The position numbers were made by a program, and so were the translations under genes. Below, piece by piece: positions 9,081 to 17,817 of a stretch of 64,000 nt of DNA; the first letter of the stretch is position 1; every line of letters begins with the position of its first letter. The DNA is from Mucilaginibacter straminoryzae (GTDB lineage: Bacteria > Bacteroidota > Bacteroidia > Sphingobacteriales > Sphingobacteriaceae): NCBI RefSeq assembly GCF_022953055.1, contig NZ_JALJEJ010000004.1, positions 1 to 64,000 of the forward strand. The letters are read 5' to 3'. The notes beneath the pieces were generated by a model, which saw nothing but the letters and a program-made list of their open reading frames with translations, ran no database searches and was not told the DNA's origin.

Positions 9081-10850
9081 ATGAAACAATTTTTCAAATT
9101 TGTATTAGCCACCGTTGTCGGTATTATTGTTGCCTCGCTGATACTTGTACTGATTGTGGTTGGTGTGGTAGTTTCTGCCAGCGGAGATAAAGATGTTAAT
9201 GTAGAAGATAATTCTGTCCTTACCATTTCCCTTGATCGCCCTATCCCCGAGCGCACCCCCAATAATCCATTAGCCAACCTCGGTATACCGGGCTTCGACA
9301 GCGACAAAACAACGGGCTTAAATGATCTGCTTGCGAACATTAAAAAAGCCAAAACCGATAAGCATATCAAAGGTATTTACCTTTCAGAAAGCTACATGCT
9401 TTCTGGCCAGGCCACTACAGAAGAGATTCGCCGTGCGCTGATTGATTTCAAGAAATCCGGCAAATTTATCATTGCTTACGCAGAAGTTTATACCCAGGGC
9501 TTTTACTACCTGGCTTCTGTTGCCGATAAAGTATACATGAACCCTAAAGGTATTTTTGATTTTGGCGGTTTCAGCTCCCAGATCACTTTCTTTAAAGGCG
9601 CATTAGATAAATTAGGTATTGAAGCGCAGGTAATTAAAGTGGGTACATATAAGAGTGCGGTAGAGCCATTTGTATTAAATAAAATGAGCGATGCCAACCG
9701 CGAGCAGGTGAACTCTTACCTTGGTTCTCTGTACGACTATTTCCTTACCGGTATCAGTGCTTACCGACATGTACCGGTTGATTCGCTTCGCAGCATCGCC
9801 AACAACCTTCAGGTGCAAAACCCAGAGGACGCGGTTAAGTATAAACTGATCGACGGCTTGAAATATAAAGACGAGATTCTGGATGAATTGAAAAGCCGTA
9901 CCGGAACTGCTAAAAAGAGTACCGTTAAAAGCGTGGATATTGCCGACTATACCCATACTAAATCTGACGGTGATGAAGACAAAGGCTCTTCAGATAAACG
10001 AATTGCGGTAGTTTACGCCTCTGGCGAAATTTCCAGCGGTGACGGCGACGACAATAAGATTGGTTCAACAACAATTTCTGCTGCGCTACGCAAAGTCCGC
10101 CTGGATGATAAAGTAAAAGCAGTTGTGTTCCGCGTAAATTCACCCGGAGGCAGCTCGCTGGCATCAGCAGTGATCTGGCGCGAGGTTCAATTGATCCACC
10201 AGGTAAAACCAATCATCATTTCCATGGGCGATTACGCCGCCTCCGGAGGGTATTACATCTCCTGCGCAGCTGATTCTATCATTGCTGAACCGAATACCGT
10301 TACCGGTTCTATCGGCATCTTCGCTATCCTGCCTAATATGCAGAAACTGTTCAACGATAAACTGGGCATTACATTCGATGGTGTAAAAACCGGTAAATAC
10401 GCAGATTTGGGTGATATCAGCCGCCCGCTTACACCCGAAGAGCGCTTAATTCTGCAAAACCAGGTTAACCGCGGTTACGATGAGTTCACCAAAGCCGTTG
10501 CTGACGGGCGACATAAAACACAGACTTATATCAACAGTATTGGCCAGGGCCGCGTATGGACAGGCGCACAAGCTGTAAAGTTAGGTTTGGTAGACCGTTT
10601 AGGCTCTATCAACGATGCCATCGCTTCTGCTGCCAAAAAGGCAAAAGTGAGCGATTATAAGGTTGTCGCCTACCCTGAGCAGAAAAACATGTTTAGCAAA
10701 GCAGCCAGCAGTTTAAGTACTGAAGTAAGGACACGCATGATGCAGTCAGAACTGGGTGAAAACTACCGCTACTACATGCAGATCAAATCTGTTCAGGAAA
10801 TGATGCGTACACCTCAGGCCCGTTTACCTTACGACGTGGTGGTAAAATAA
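9081..10850 (+). CDS. sppA: Signal peptide peptidase SppA, 67K type
   Basis: This 589-residue S49 serine protease cleaves leftover signal peptides in the inner membrane. An N-terminal transmembrane segment spans residues about 7-32. Two tandem S49 domains follow. The catalytic lysine is K191 in the first (GTYKSAVEPF) and the serine is S388 in the second (DYAASGGYYIS), the Ser/Lys arrangement of the long SppA form. The length equals that of E. coli SppA. It is divergent from folK and has its own hairpin region downstream. Confidence 0.94.
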   Translation: MKQFFKFVLATVVGIIVASLILVLIVVGVVVSASGDKDVNVEDNSVLTISLDRPIPERTPNNPLANLGIPGFDSDKTTGLNDLLANIKKAKTDKHIKGIYLSESYMLSGQATTEEIRRALIDFKKSGKFIIAYAEVYTQGFYYLASVADKVYMNPKGIFDFGGFSSQITFFKGALDKLGIEAQVIKVGTYKSAVEPFVLNKMSDANREQVNSYLGSLYDYFLTGISAYRHVPVDSLRSIANNLQVQNPEDAVKYKLIDGLKYKDEILDELKSRTGTAKKSTVKSVDIADYTHTKSDGDEDKGSSDKRIAVVYASGEISSGDGDDNKIGSTTISAALRKVRLDDKVKAVVFRVNSPGGSSLASAVIWREVQLIHQVKPIIISMGDYAASGGYYISCAADSIIAEPNTVTGSIGIFAILPNMQKLFNDKLGITFDGVKTGKYADLGDISRPLTPEERLILQNQVNRGYDEFTKAVADGRHKTQTYINSIGQGRVWTGAQAVKLGLVDRLGSINDAIASAAKKAKVSDYKVVAYPEQKNMFSKAASSLSTEVRTRMMQSELGENYRYYMQIKSVQEMMRTPQARLPYDVVVK

Positions 10851-10935
10851 CTGATTTCTGTAGCCCTTTCTATCGGAGAAAATATCCAGGCCCTCCCTTT
10901 GGGATGGTTGGGTGGGCCAAATAAATTATGATCGG

Positions 10936-10969
10936 AAAGCCGCTCAATTAGGGCGGCTTTTGTATTTTT
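10936..10969 (+). terminator. Intrinsic terminator after sppA
   Basis: The hairpin AAAGCCGC / GCGGCTTT has an 8-base loop and is followed by TGTATTTTT. It lies 86 bases past the sppA stop and just before the PolX-like start. Confidence 0.7.
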
Positions 10970-10981
10970 ACCGCTACCGCT

Positions 10982-12646
10982 ATGGAGAACAAACAGATAT
11001 CGCGCACGCTGAAGCTACTTTCGCAGTTAATGGAACTGCATGACGAGAATCCTTTTAAGGTAAAGTCTATCGCTAATGCTGCATTTCAGGTAAATAAACT
11101 ACCATTTCCTTTAGCAGGCAAAAGCCTGGAAGAAATGGAAAAGATACAGGGTATTGGTAAAAGTACTGCCGTTAAAATTGTAGAGCTTTTAACCAGCGGC
11201 CATATTACAGACCTTGACGACCTGCTTTCACAAACGCCTGAAGGGATTGTAGAAATGATGGGCATTAAGGGTATCGGCCCGAAAAAGATTGCCATTATCT
11301 GGAAAGAGCTTAACATAGAAAACGTAGGCGAACTCTATTATGCTTGTAACGAAAACCGGCTGATAGAAGCGAAAGGTTTCGGCCTGAAAACGCAGGAAGA
11401 GATCCGTAAAGCCATTGAATTCAGGATGGCCGGCGACGGTTGTTTCCTGTATATGCAGGTGGAACCGGAGGCAGAGATGTTGATGGACCAGATCAAAGGT
11501 TTCCTGCCGGAAGCATTAAAGAATTTTGCAGGCGGCTATCGCCGTTGCGACGAGATCATCACCGAACTGGAGATAGTGATCGGTACACGTGATCCCGAAA
11601 CGGCAATTGATGTCATCAAAGATTCTACCTTGCTTGCAGACATCAGCCTGGAAAATTGCACCCTAAAAGGTACCGCCGAAACAGGTTTAAAGGTGGCAAT
11701 CACCTGTGTGCCCAAAGCGCAGTATTACCTGGAATTGTTCACCCGTACCGGCGATGAGGATCATGTGAAGGCCGTTTTATCACGGATAGACCTTGACATT
11801 CATGATGCGGAATCTGAAGAAATTATCTATCAGAAAGCAGGCTTAAACTGGATTCACCCTGAACAACGGGTAGGAACAACAGCCTTCAACGCTCCTGCTA
11901 ACACCGCATTGATCGTATTGGGCGATCTAAAAGGATCTTTACACAACCATAGTACCTGGAGCGACGGCGTCAACACGATCGAAGAAATGGCTTTATATTG
12001 CCGCGACGAACTGAAACTGGAATACCTGGGCATATCAGACCATAGCCGTAGCGCGGTGTATGCCAAAGGCCTTACCGCAGAACGGGTGTTGGAGCAGCAC
12101 CAGGAAATTGACCGTCTGAATGCCCAACTTAAAGGTTTTCACATTTTTAAAGGAATCGAGTCGGACATTTTGAACGACGGTTCTTTAGATTATCCGGAAG
12201 ATATTTTAAAAACGTTCGATTTCATTGTCGCATCCATCCACTCCAATTTGAAGATGGACGAGCAGAAAGCTACAGCACGGTTAATTAAGGCAATTGAAAA
12301 CCCGTATACCACCATTCTGGGGCACCCTACAGGCCGTTTATTGCTTTCGAGAAAGGGTTACGATATCGATCATAAAAAAGTAATTGACGCCTGTGCGGCA
12401 AATAATGTCGTGATCGAGATCAACTCTAACCCCCATCGCCTCGATTTGGACTGGAGATGGCATGCCTACGCATTAGAAAAAGGTGTAAGGCTTTCCATTA
12501 ACCCCGATGCCCACCGTAACGAAGGCTTTCACGACATGAAATATGGGGTACTGGTGGCGCGCAAAGGTGGATTGACAAAAGAAGAATGTCTTAACGCATT
12601 AAGCTTAGCTGAAATTACGGAAGTTTTTAAAGCTAAACGGGGTTAA
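10982..12646 (+). CDS. PolX-like protein: HhH + degenerate Pol X domain + PHP domain
   Basis: The 554 residues follow the bacterial PolX order: helix-hairpin-helix motifs at about 50-110 (IQGIGKSTA, IKGIGPKKI), a polymerase-X palm at about 150-290, and a PHP phosphoesterase at 318-554. PHP metal ligands are present: H321, H323, D328, H354, E393, H420, H448, D509 and H511. The polymerase centre is not. The GSxRR motif reads GGYRR (184-188), the usual Asp-x-Asp reads E195-L-E197, and the third Asp position reads as Ala in LKVAI. It probably keeps 3'-5' exonuclease or phosphoesterase activity but not DNA synthesis. It may be co-transcribed with rfaE2. Confidence 0.88.
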   Translation: MENKQISRTLKLLSQLMELHDENPFKVKSIANAAFQVNKLPFPLAGKSLEEMEKIQGIGKSTAVKIVELLTSGHITDLDDLLSQTPEGIVEMMGIKGIGPKKIAIIWKELNIENVGELYYACNENRLIEAKGFGLKTQEEIRKAIEFRMAGDGCFLYMQVEPEAEMLMDQIKGFLPEALKNFAGGYRRCDEIITELEIVIGTRDPETAIDVIKDSTLLADISLENCTLKGTAETGLKVAITCVPKAQYYLELFTRTGDEDHVKAVLSRIDLDIHDAESEEIIYQKAGLNWIHPEQRVGTTAFNAPANTALIVLGDLKGSLHNHSTWSDGVNTIEEMALYCRDELKLEYLGISDHSRSAVYAKGLTAERVLEQHQEIDRLNAQLKGFHIFKGIESDILNDGSLDYPEDILKTFDFIVASIHSNLKMDEQKATARLIKAIENPYTTILGHPTGRLLLSRKGYDIDHKKVIDACAANNVVIEINSNPHRLDLDWRWHAYALEKGVRLSINPDAHRNEGFHDMKYGVLVARKGGLTKEECLNALSLAEITEVFKAKRG

Positions 12647-12664
12647 AGAACGTTAAGTGCTACA

Positions 12665-13171
12665 ATGATGAATAACGCAGAATCAATACTAAAAAATAAG
12701 ATCCGCCAATTGCCGCAGCTGTTAAACGACGTGCAGCAGTGGAAAGCAGAGGGCAAAAAAGTTGTCTTTACCAATGGTTGCTTCGACCTGATCCACATCG
12801 GCCACCTTACCTACCTGGCTAAAGCTGCCGAACTGGGCGATAAACTCATTATCGGCCTCAATGCAGATAGCTCGGTGAAGCAACTGAAAGGCGAGAACCG
12901 GCCGATCAACAATGAGGAAAGCCGCTCTGCGCTTTTAGCAGCCTTATTTTTTGTAGACGCGGTGATTATTTTCGAAGAAGAAACACCGGCAAACCTGATC
13001 AAAGCCGTATTGCCCGATGTTTTAGTAAAAGGCGGCGATTACACTTTCGACCGTATTGTGGGTGCGCCAGATGTTGTTGCCAACGGCGGCGAGGTAAAAA
13101 CCATTACCTTTGTCGACGGCTATTCGTCAACCGCTATTATCAATAAGATCAGGAGCCAGAACGCTTGCTGA
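12665..13171 (+). CDS. rfaE2: D-glycero-beta-D-manno-heptose 1-phosphate adenylyltransferase
   Basis: The protein (168 residues) is a stand-alone version of the C-terminal half of HldE. It forms ADP-heptose for lipopolysaccharide core synthesis. The nucleotidyltransferase motif TNGCFDLIHIGHLTYL (HxGH) is at about residue 37, and GGDYTFDRIVGA and YSSTAIINKI are typical of the family. The next gene is a heptosyltransferase-like GT9, eight bases on, which supports an ADP-heptose role. Confidence 0.92.
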   Translation: MMNNAESILKNKIRQLPQLLNDVQQWKAEGKKVVFTNGCFDLIHIGHLTYLAKAAELGDKLIIGLNADSSVKQLKGENRPINNEESRSALLAALFFVDAVIIFEEETPANLIKAVLPDVLVKGGDYTFDRIVGAPDVVANGGEVKTITFVDGYSSTAIINKIRSQNAC

Positions 13172-13179
13172 ATTAACGT

Positions 13180-14148
13180 ATGAAAATTTTAGTGATCCGG
13201 TTCAGTTCAATGGGTGATATTATTTATACCACACCCGTTGTCAGGTGTTTAAAAACACAACTGCCGAATGCTGAAATCCACTTCCTCACCAAGCCAGCCT
13301 TCAGGTACATTTATGAAGGAAACCCTTACGTAGATAAGCTGCTGTTGTTGAGAGAATCACTGGGAGTTACAATCAAAGAAATCAAGAGTGAGCGCTATGA
13401 TTATGTCATCGACCTACACAGCAACCTGCGCACAGCAATCATTAAATTCCGCACAGGTATTAAGTCGTCCACCTATAACAAACAGCGTATACGCAAGTGG
13501 CTGTCACTTAAATTTAACTTGAAGCTGATACCTCCTATACATTTAGTAGACAGGTATTTAAAAACAGTTGAATTTTTAAATGTGTATAACGATGGCGGCC
13601 CGATCAACTACTATATCAAAAAGAATTACCAGCTGACCGACCTGCTTCCGGCCAGCCACCAGTCGGGTTATATTGCTTTTATCATCGGCGCTAACCATTT
13701 CACCAAGCGCATGCCCAATGAAAAGGTAATCAGCATTTGCCGGGAAATTAAGCAGCCAATTGTTCTTTTGGGTGGCCAGGATGTAAAAGAAAATGCCCGA
13801 GTAATTGCAACTGCGCTGGGTAACCAGGTACATGACGCCTGCGGAACCATATCGCTGGACGAATCCGTTTTCTTAGTATCGCAAGCGCAACGTGTTATTG
13901 GTTTTGATACCGGCCTCACACATATCGCTGAAGCATTTGACATGCCTATTGCCTCTATATGGGGTAGCACCGTGCCAGAACTGGTAGGCGTACAGCCCTA
14001 TCATGTGAAAGACGCCCTGGTTGTCGGTGTTGATCTGCCCTGCAGACCCTGCTCCAGGTATGGTTTACCTCAATGCCCGTTAAAGCATTTTAAGTGCATG
14101 AATGATATTCCGGAAGATATACTTGTTAACTTTACAAAAGAAGCATAG
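13180..14148 (+). CDS. Glycosyltransferase family 9 (heptosyltransferase-like)
   Basis: This 322-residue GT-B enzyme begins MKILVIRFSSMGDIIYTTPV, the classic GT9 N-terminus. The nucleotide-sugar site region FDTGLTHIAEAFDMPIASIWG lies near residue 247, and a C-terminal cysteine-rich stretch LPCRPCSRYGLPQCP follows. It probably transfers heptose or a related sugar to the lipopolysaccharide inner core. It sits in a tight run with rfaE2 (8-base gap) and the outer-membrane protein gene (6-base gap). Confidence 0.9.
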   Translation: MKILVIRFSSMGDIIYTTPVVRCLKTQLPNAEIHFLTKPAFRYIYEGNPYVDKLLLLRESLGVTIKEIKSERYDYVIDLHSNLRTAIIKFRTGIKSSTYNKQRIRKWLSLKFNLKLIPPIHLVDRYLKTVEFLNVYNDGGPINYYIKKNYQLTDLLPASHQSGYIAFIIGANHFTKRMPNEKVISICREIKQPIVLLGGQDVKENARVIATALGNQVHDACGTISLDESVFLVSQAQRVIGFDTGLTHIAEAFDMPIASIWGSTVPELVGVQPYHVKDALVVGVDLPCRPCSRYGLPQCPLKHFKCMNDIPEDILVNFTKEA

Positions 14149-14154
14149 TTAAAG

Positions 14155-14778
14155 ATGAAACACATCCTTTACATATTTTTTCTGTTGTTGTCTATTCCCG
14201 GTTTCGCGCAAAAGTGGGGATATGGCTTAAAAGTTGGCGGCGGCATAGCAAATCAAAGCGTTACTAACAAGGAGATTATAGAGGTTAACTCTATAAGAAC
14301 TTTTAATGCAGGCGGCTTTGTTAAGTATTACCTCAAAGAAGACCTTTTATTGCAGGCCGGTATCAATTACAGCGAAAAAGGTGCGCAGGTGGTTGAAGAC
14401 GCCATCACCACCACATCCAGAATCAAATACGCAGATGTGCCTTTGAACCTGGTAAAACGGTTCAATTTTTCGGGATTGGGTAAAATATTTATCGGTGGAG
14501 GTGCTTTTTTTGCGCGTGCTTTATCTGGTAAATACAAATACGAAACACCCAACAGTGTTACCAGCGACGACCTGGAAATAGGTAATGATAAATATCTGCA
14601 GCGGTATGATTATGGCCTGAACATCACTTCCGGGCTTGAACTGGATAACCACCTGCTGTTCGACCTGCGATATGCGTTCGGAATGAAAAACCTGAGTACC
14701 CCAAATCTAAAAGACACCGGCACCAGCGCTATCAAAAGCAGGCTTTTGGTACTAAGCCTGGGCTACGTACTTCACTAA
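14155..14778 (+). CDS. Outer-membrane beta-barrel protein (porin-like, PorT type)
   Basis: A signal peptide (MKHILYIFFLLLSIPGFAQ) is followed by alternating beta strands rich in Gly and aromatic residues, for example WGYGLKVGGGIANQSV and AGINYSEKGAQVV, ending in LLVLSLGYVLH. The length of 207 residues fits an eight- to ten-stranded barrel. Proteins of this type are common in Bacteroidota and have no assigned function. Position after the heptose genes suggests an envelope role, but that is inference only. Confidence 0.8.
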   Translation: MKHILYIFFLLLSIPGFAQKWGYGLKVGGGIANQSVTNKEIIEVNSIRTFNAGGFVKYYLKEDLLLQAGINYSEKGAQVVEDAITTTSRIKYADVPLNLVKRFNFSGLGKIFIGGGAFFARALSGKYKYETPNSVTSDDLEIGNDKYLQRYDYGLNITSGLELDNHLLFDLRYAFGMKNLSTPNLKDTGTSAIKSRLLVLSLGYVLH

Positions 14779-14791
14779 TTTTATTCAATCA

Positions 14792-15268
14792 ATGAAGCAA
14801 TTGCTACTGATCAGACATGCCGAAGCGGCACACCCTACCGGCACAAGCGATTTTGATCGCCCGTTAACCGCCCGGGGACGACAATGCGCTCAGGAACTTG
14901 CAGAAAAACTGAAAGCAGCACGAATGTGTCCCGAACTGCTGATCATGAGCCCTGCTACCAGAACAGAAAGTACCGCGCAGATTGTCATTTCAGGAACGGG
15001 GATTGCAAAAGCTGAAAAGATCGAAGCGATCTACGAAGCAAGTACCAAGACGATATTAGGCTTGATCAACAGTTTGCCGGACCAGCACCAGTTTATAGCA
15101 CTTGTAGGCCATAATCCTGCCTTCACGGATATTGCCGTTTATCTGACGGGGAAATACGTTAGTTTAAGCCCTGCGGCGGCTATACTCATCTTATTTGAAG
15201 AAGACCGCTGGGAAGAAATCACGAAGGAAAGCGGCGTAAGAGCATGGTTTTATGAACCTGCCGATTAA
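14792..15268 (+). CDS. SixA-like histidine phosphatase
   Basis: This 158-residue protein of the histidine phosphatase superfamily has the catalytic RHAEA motif at residues 7-11, a TARGRQ motif, and GHNPAF near residue 112 with the second catalytic His. SixA enzymes remove phosphate from phosphohistidine proteins. A stand-alone Hpt protein is encoded at 8119-8487 but no link is shown. The stop overlaps that of convergent dprA by four bases. Confidence 0.87.
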   Translation: MKQLLLIRHAEAAHPTGTSDFDRPLTARGRQCAQELAEKLKAARMCPELLIMSPATRTESTAQIVISGTGIAKAEKIEAIYEASTKTILGLINSLPDQHQFIALVGHNPAFTDIAVYLTGKYVSLSPAAAILILFEEDRWEEITKESGVRAWFYEPAD

Positions 15269-16365
15269 TTCAACGCATAGGTTTTACCAGGCATAGAGCG
15301 AATAAAGCCCTGCATTTCCAGGTTAAGCAAATTCATGGTCAGCTGGCTTACCGGCATCCCCAGCTTCAACGTCAGCTCGTCTATTGCGATAGATGGGTGC
15401 TCATTTAAAACCGTAATAATCGAACGTTCCTCGCTGGAAAGATCCATCGCCAGCGCCAACTGGCTTTGCTTTGGTTGGGCTTCTTTATCGCCCTTCTCCC
15501 AGCCCATAATAAACGCCAGATCTTCTACGCAAGTGAGCAAACCGGCCTTATGATGCCTGATCAGGAAGTTACAGCCCTCAGATAGCTCATCGCCGACACG
15601 GCCCGGAAAAGCAAATACATCGCGGTTGTAAGAATTAGCAATCTCGGCAGTGATCAAAGTACCGCTTTTAATGCCTGCTTCTATTACCACGGTAACGTCT
15701 GCCAGGCCAGCTACAATACGGTTACGGGTAGGAAAGTTCTTTGGATCAGCAATCGTATGGTATGGGTATTCGGTAATCATACCGCCATTCTTCATCATTT
15801 TATCGGCCAGACTACGGTGCGCAGCCGGATACATGCTGCCCATCCCATGGCCTACCACACCTACGGTAGGCATTTCTAACTGCAGGGCCTGTTTGTGCGC
15901 TTCGCCATCTATGCCATAAGCCAGGCCGCTCACAATCAATACATCGTAAGCTTGCAGCTCTGCAACCAACTGGCGGCATAGCAACCGCCCATACTCGGTT
16001 GTTTTACGCGAGCCGACTATACTTACCACCCTTCCGTTGTTCAGGTCCATATCGCCCCTGGTATAAAGCAGCACAGGACTATCATTACAAGCCCTCAGTC
16101 GCTTTGGATACTTCGGGTCTGTATAAAATACCACATCAATACCATGCTGCTCTATAAGGGCTAATTCTTCTTCTGCCCGTTTAAGCGCGCTGTTAAAGTC
16201 GAGCATCTCTAAACGCTTCTCTCCAACGCCCGGCGCTTTCAGAAGTTTAGCAGGAGCTATGTTAAATACATTCTCTGCACTGCCTGCGTAAGCCAGCATA
16301 TTCTTTGCCAGGACGGGCCCCACACCCCTGATAAAAGTTAAGGCTAGTTGATGTAAAAGAGACAT
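15265..16365 (-). CDS. dprA: DNA-processing protein DprA
   Basis: DprA binds single-stranded DNA and loads RecA during transformation. The 366-residue protein has a short N-terminal helix-hairpin-helix-like region (FIRGVGPVLAKNML), a Rossmann core with SIVGSRKTTEYGR and LIVSGLAYGIDGEAH, the VIEAGIKSGTLITAE segment, and a C-terminal winged-helix domain at about 305-366. All parts seem intact. It is transcribed alone, towards the SixA-like gene. Confidence 0.94.
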   Translation of the reverse strand: MSLLHQLALTFIRGVGPVLAKNMLAYAGSAENVFNIAPAKLLKAPGVGEKRLEMLDFNSALKRAEEELALIEQHGIDVVFYTDPKYPKRLRACNDSPVLLYTRGDMDLNNGRVVSIVGSRKTTEYGRLLCRQLVAELQAYDVLIVSGLAYGIDGEAHKQALQLEMPTVGVVGHGMGSMYPAAHRSLADKMMKNGGMITEYPYHTIADPKNFPTRNRIVAGLADVTVVIEAGIKSGTLITAEIANSYNRDVFAFPGRVGDELSEGCNFLIRHHKAGLLTCVEDLAFIMGWEKGDKEAQPKQSQLALAMDLSSEERSIITVLNEHPSIAIDELTLKLGMPVSQLTMNLLNLEMQGFIRSMPGKTYALN

Positions 16366-16574
16366 AATAAGCCCACAAGGTACGTTTTTTAGCCATTCTG
16401 TCTATCACAAAGAGCACTAAAAACCCAAAATTGACCGCGCAATCCTACTTAACATAATGTAAGGTAATTTTTATCGCTCCCAATTTTCGGTTTTTAAAAA
16501 GAAGTTGTCCAAAATGGTCTTTGGAGGCTTAAAAATCGCTTAATAACTGATAATCAGACACTTTTGTAGATCTA
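16366..16574. other. AT-rich intergenic region between dprA and the blaI operators
   Basis: No gene is seen. The one notable word is TAACTGATAATCAG at 16544-16557, which recurs at 23033-23046. The dprA promoter should lie here on the minus strand, but I see no clear -7 box. Confidence 0.4.
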
Positions 16575-16685
16575 AACTACATAAATAGTTCACCAACTAT
16601 GAAAATAGTAGCTTTTTGGGATATTTAAACTATTTGAATAGTTTATCAACTATCTGAATAGTTATTCAAAACTACGACTATAGTT
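16575..16685 (+). promoter_or_regulatory. Five BlaI/MecI-type operator palindromes
   Basis: Five 16-base sites share the pattern AACTA-N6-TAGTT: 16575-16590, 16595-16610 (last base A), 16628-16643, 16648-16663 and 16670-16685. The core ACTA-N6-TAGT equals that of the known staphylococcal BlaI/MecI operator. Centre-to-centre spacings are 20, 33, 20 and 22 bases, so most sites lie on one face of the helix at about two turns. The last site ends 27 bases before the blaI-type ATG, which indicates autorepression. Confidence 0.85.
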
Positions 16686-16698
16686 GGGGTTTTGTGCC

Positions 16699-16706
16699 TA
16701 TTTTTG
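16699..16706 (+). promoter_or_regulatory. Candidate -7 box of the blaI-type gene
   Basis: TATTTTTG matches TAnnTTTG exactly. It lies only six bases before the ATG at 16713, which would make the transcript almost leaderless. The fifth operator sits just upstream, over the expected -33 region. Confidence 0.5.
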
Positions 16707-16712
16707 CCCGAA

Positions 16713-17075
16713 ATGAAAGAACTAACCAAAGCAGAAGAGCAGGTAATGCAGATTCTATGGCAGATTAAAGAGGGTGTGGTGAAGGATGTACTGGCTAAAA
16801 TGCCCGATCCGAAGCCGGCATACAATACCGTGTCTACCGTAGTTAGGGTAATGGAAACCAAGGGGTTTCTGGGCCATAAGGCCTTTGGAAACACGCATGT
16901 GTACCATCCGCTGATCACGGAGGCTGATTATAAGAAGTTTGTTTTCGACGGAATGATGAAAACCTGGTTTAATAATTCGGTGAAAGACCTGGTTACTTAC
17001 CTGGCCAAAGAAGGAAAATTGGACATTACAGACCTTGCTGAGCTGATTCTGCTCTCGCAGAAGGCGAAGAAGTAG
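16713..17075 (+). CDS. BlaI/MecI/CopY-family transcriptional repressor (orphan)
   Basis: This 120-residue protein has the winged-helix domain of the penicillinase-repressor family: LTKAEEQVMQILWQI, then AYNTVSTVVRVMETKGFL as recognition helix and wing, and a C-terminal dimerisation helix pair. The ATG at 16713 is taken because it matches the family start MKELT; an in-frame TTG seven codons earlier would fall on the -7 box. Such repressors are usually paired with a BlaR1 sensor protease, but no blaR1 follows: the next gene is rsmG on the other strand. It probably represses itself and distant genes through the operators at 16575-16685. Confidence 0.9.
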   Translation: MKELTKAEEQVMQILWQIKEGVVKDVLAKMPDPKPAYNTVSTVVRVMETKGFLGHKAFGNTHVYHPLITEADYKKFVFDGMMKTWFNNSVKDLVTYLAKEGKLDITDLAELILLSQKAKK

Positions 17076-17187
17076 CTAACCAATTAATAGAGAAGTAGGC
17101 ATGCCCCTACCCGGTAAGATAATTTAGAGTTAATATGGGGTGTTATTCAAGCTGATAGCGTGATTTCAGCCTTTATTGGTCTATAGA

Positions 17188-17817
17188 TTACTGAGCAGGC
17201 ACGTAAATCACCTGTTTGGTATCAAAAAATTCACGATCGAAGTAGTCTTTCAGGTAAAAGCGCTGCACCTTCAGGCCCGATTCTGCAATTTCGTGCACCA
17301 GGTCTCCCCCTTTCAGGTATAAGATGCCGTTCTTCAGCTTGTTTTTTGATTGCTTGCTGAACTTACCTTTCACCCAGGGATAAAAGTCTTTCAACTGGGT
17401 AACCGCCCGCGAAACCACAAAATCAAACTTAACATCTGCCTGCTCTGCGCGTAAATGCATTGCCTTCAGGTTTTTAAGGCCGATGGCCGCGGCTACTTCC
17501 TGCACCACTTTTATTTTTTTCCCGATAGAATCTACCAGCAAAAAGTCGGTTTCGGGAAACATAATTGCCAGCGGGATACCGGGGAAGCCCCCTCCTGTTC
17601 CTACGTCCAGCACTTTCTCGCCCGGCAAAAAAGAAATCACCTTGGCGATACCAAGCGAATGCAGTACATGCCGCTCGTACAACTGATCGATATCTTTGCG
17701 CGAGATCACGTTAATCTGGTTATTCCAAAGCTCGTACAGTTCCTGCAACTGCGAAAACTGCCGTTGCTGTTCGGGGGTAAGATCGGGGAAATAATGCAGG
17801 ATCAGATCAGAAGTCAT
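17188..17817 (-). CDS. rsmG: 16S rRNA (guanine(527)-N7)-methyltransferase RsmG
   Basis: The protein (209 residues) methylates G527 of 16S rRNA using SAM. The SAM-binding motif VLDVGTGGGFPGIPLAI is near residue 66, and FVVSRAVTQLKDFYPW contains the family's conserved SRA motif. Its start overlaps the end of the sigma factor gene by 11 bases, so the two are likely translated from one message. Confidence 0.94.
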   Translation of the reverse strand: MTSDLILHYFPDLTPEQQRQFSQLQELYELWNNQINVISRKDIDQLYERHVLHSLGIAKVISFLPGEKVLDVGTGGGFPGIPLAIMFPETDFLLVDSIGKKIKVVQEVAAAIGLKNLKAMHLRAEQADVKFDFVVSRAVTQLKDFYPWVKGKFSKQSKNKLKNGILYLKGGDLVHEIAESGLKVQRFYLKDYFDREFFDTKQVIYVPAQ

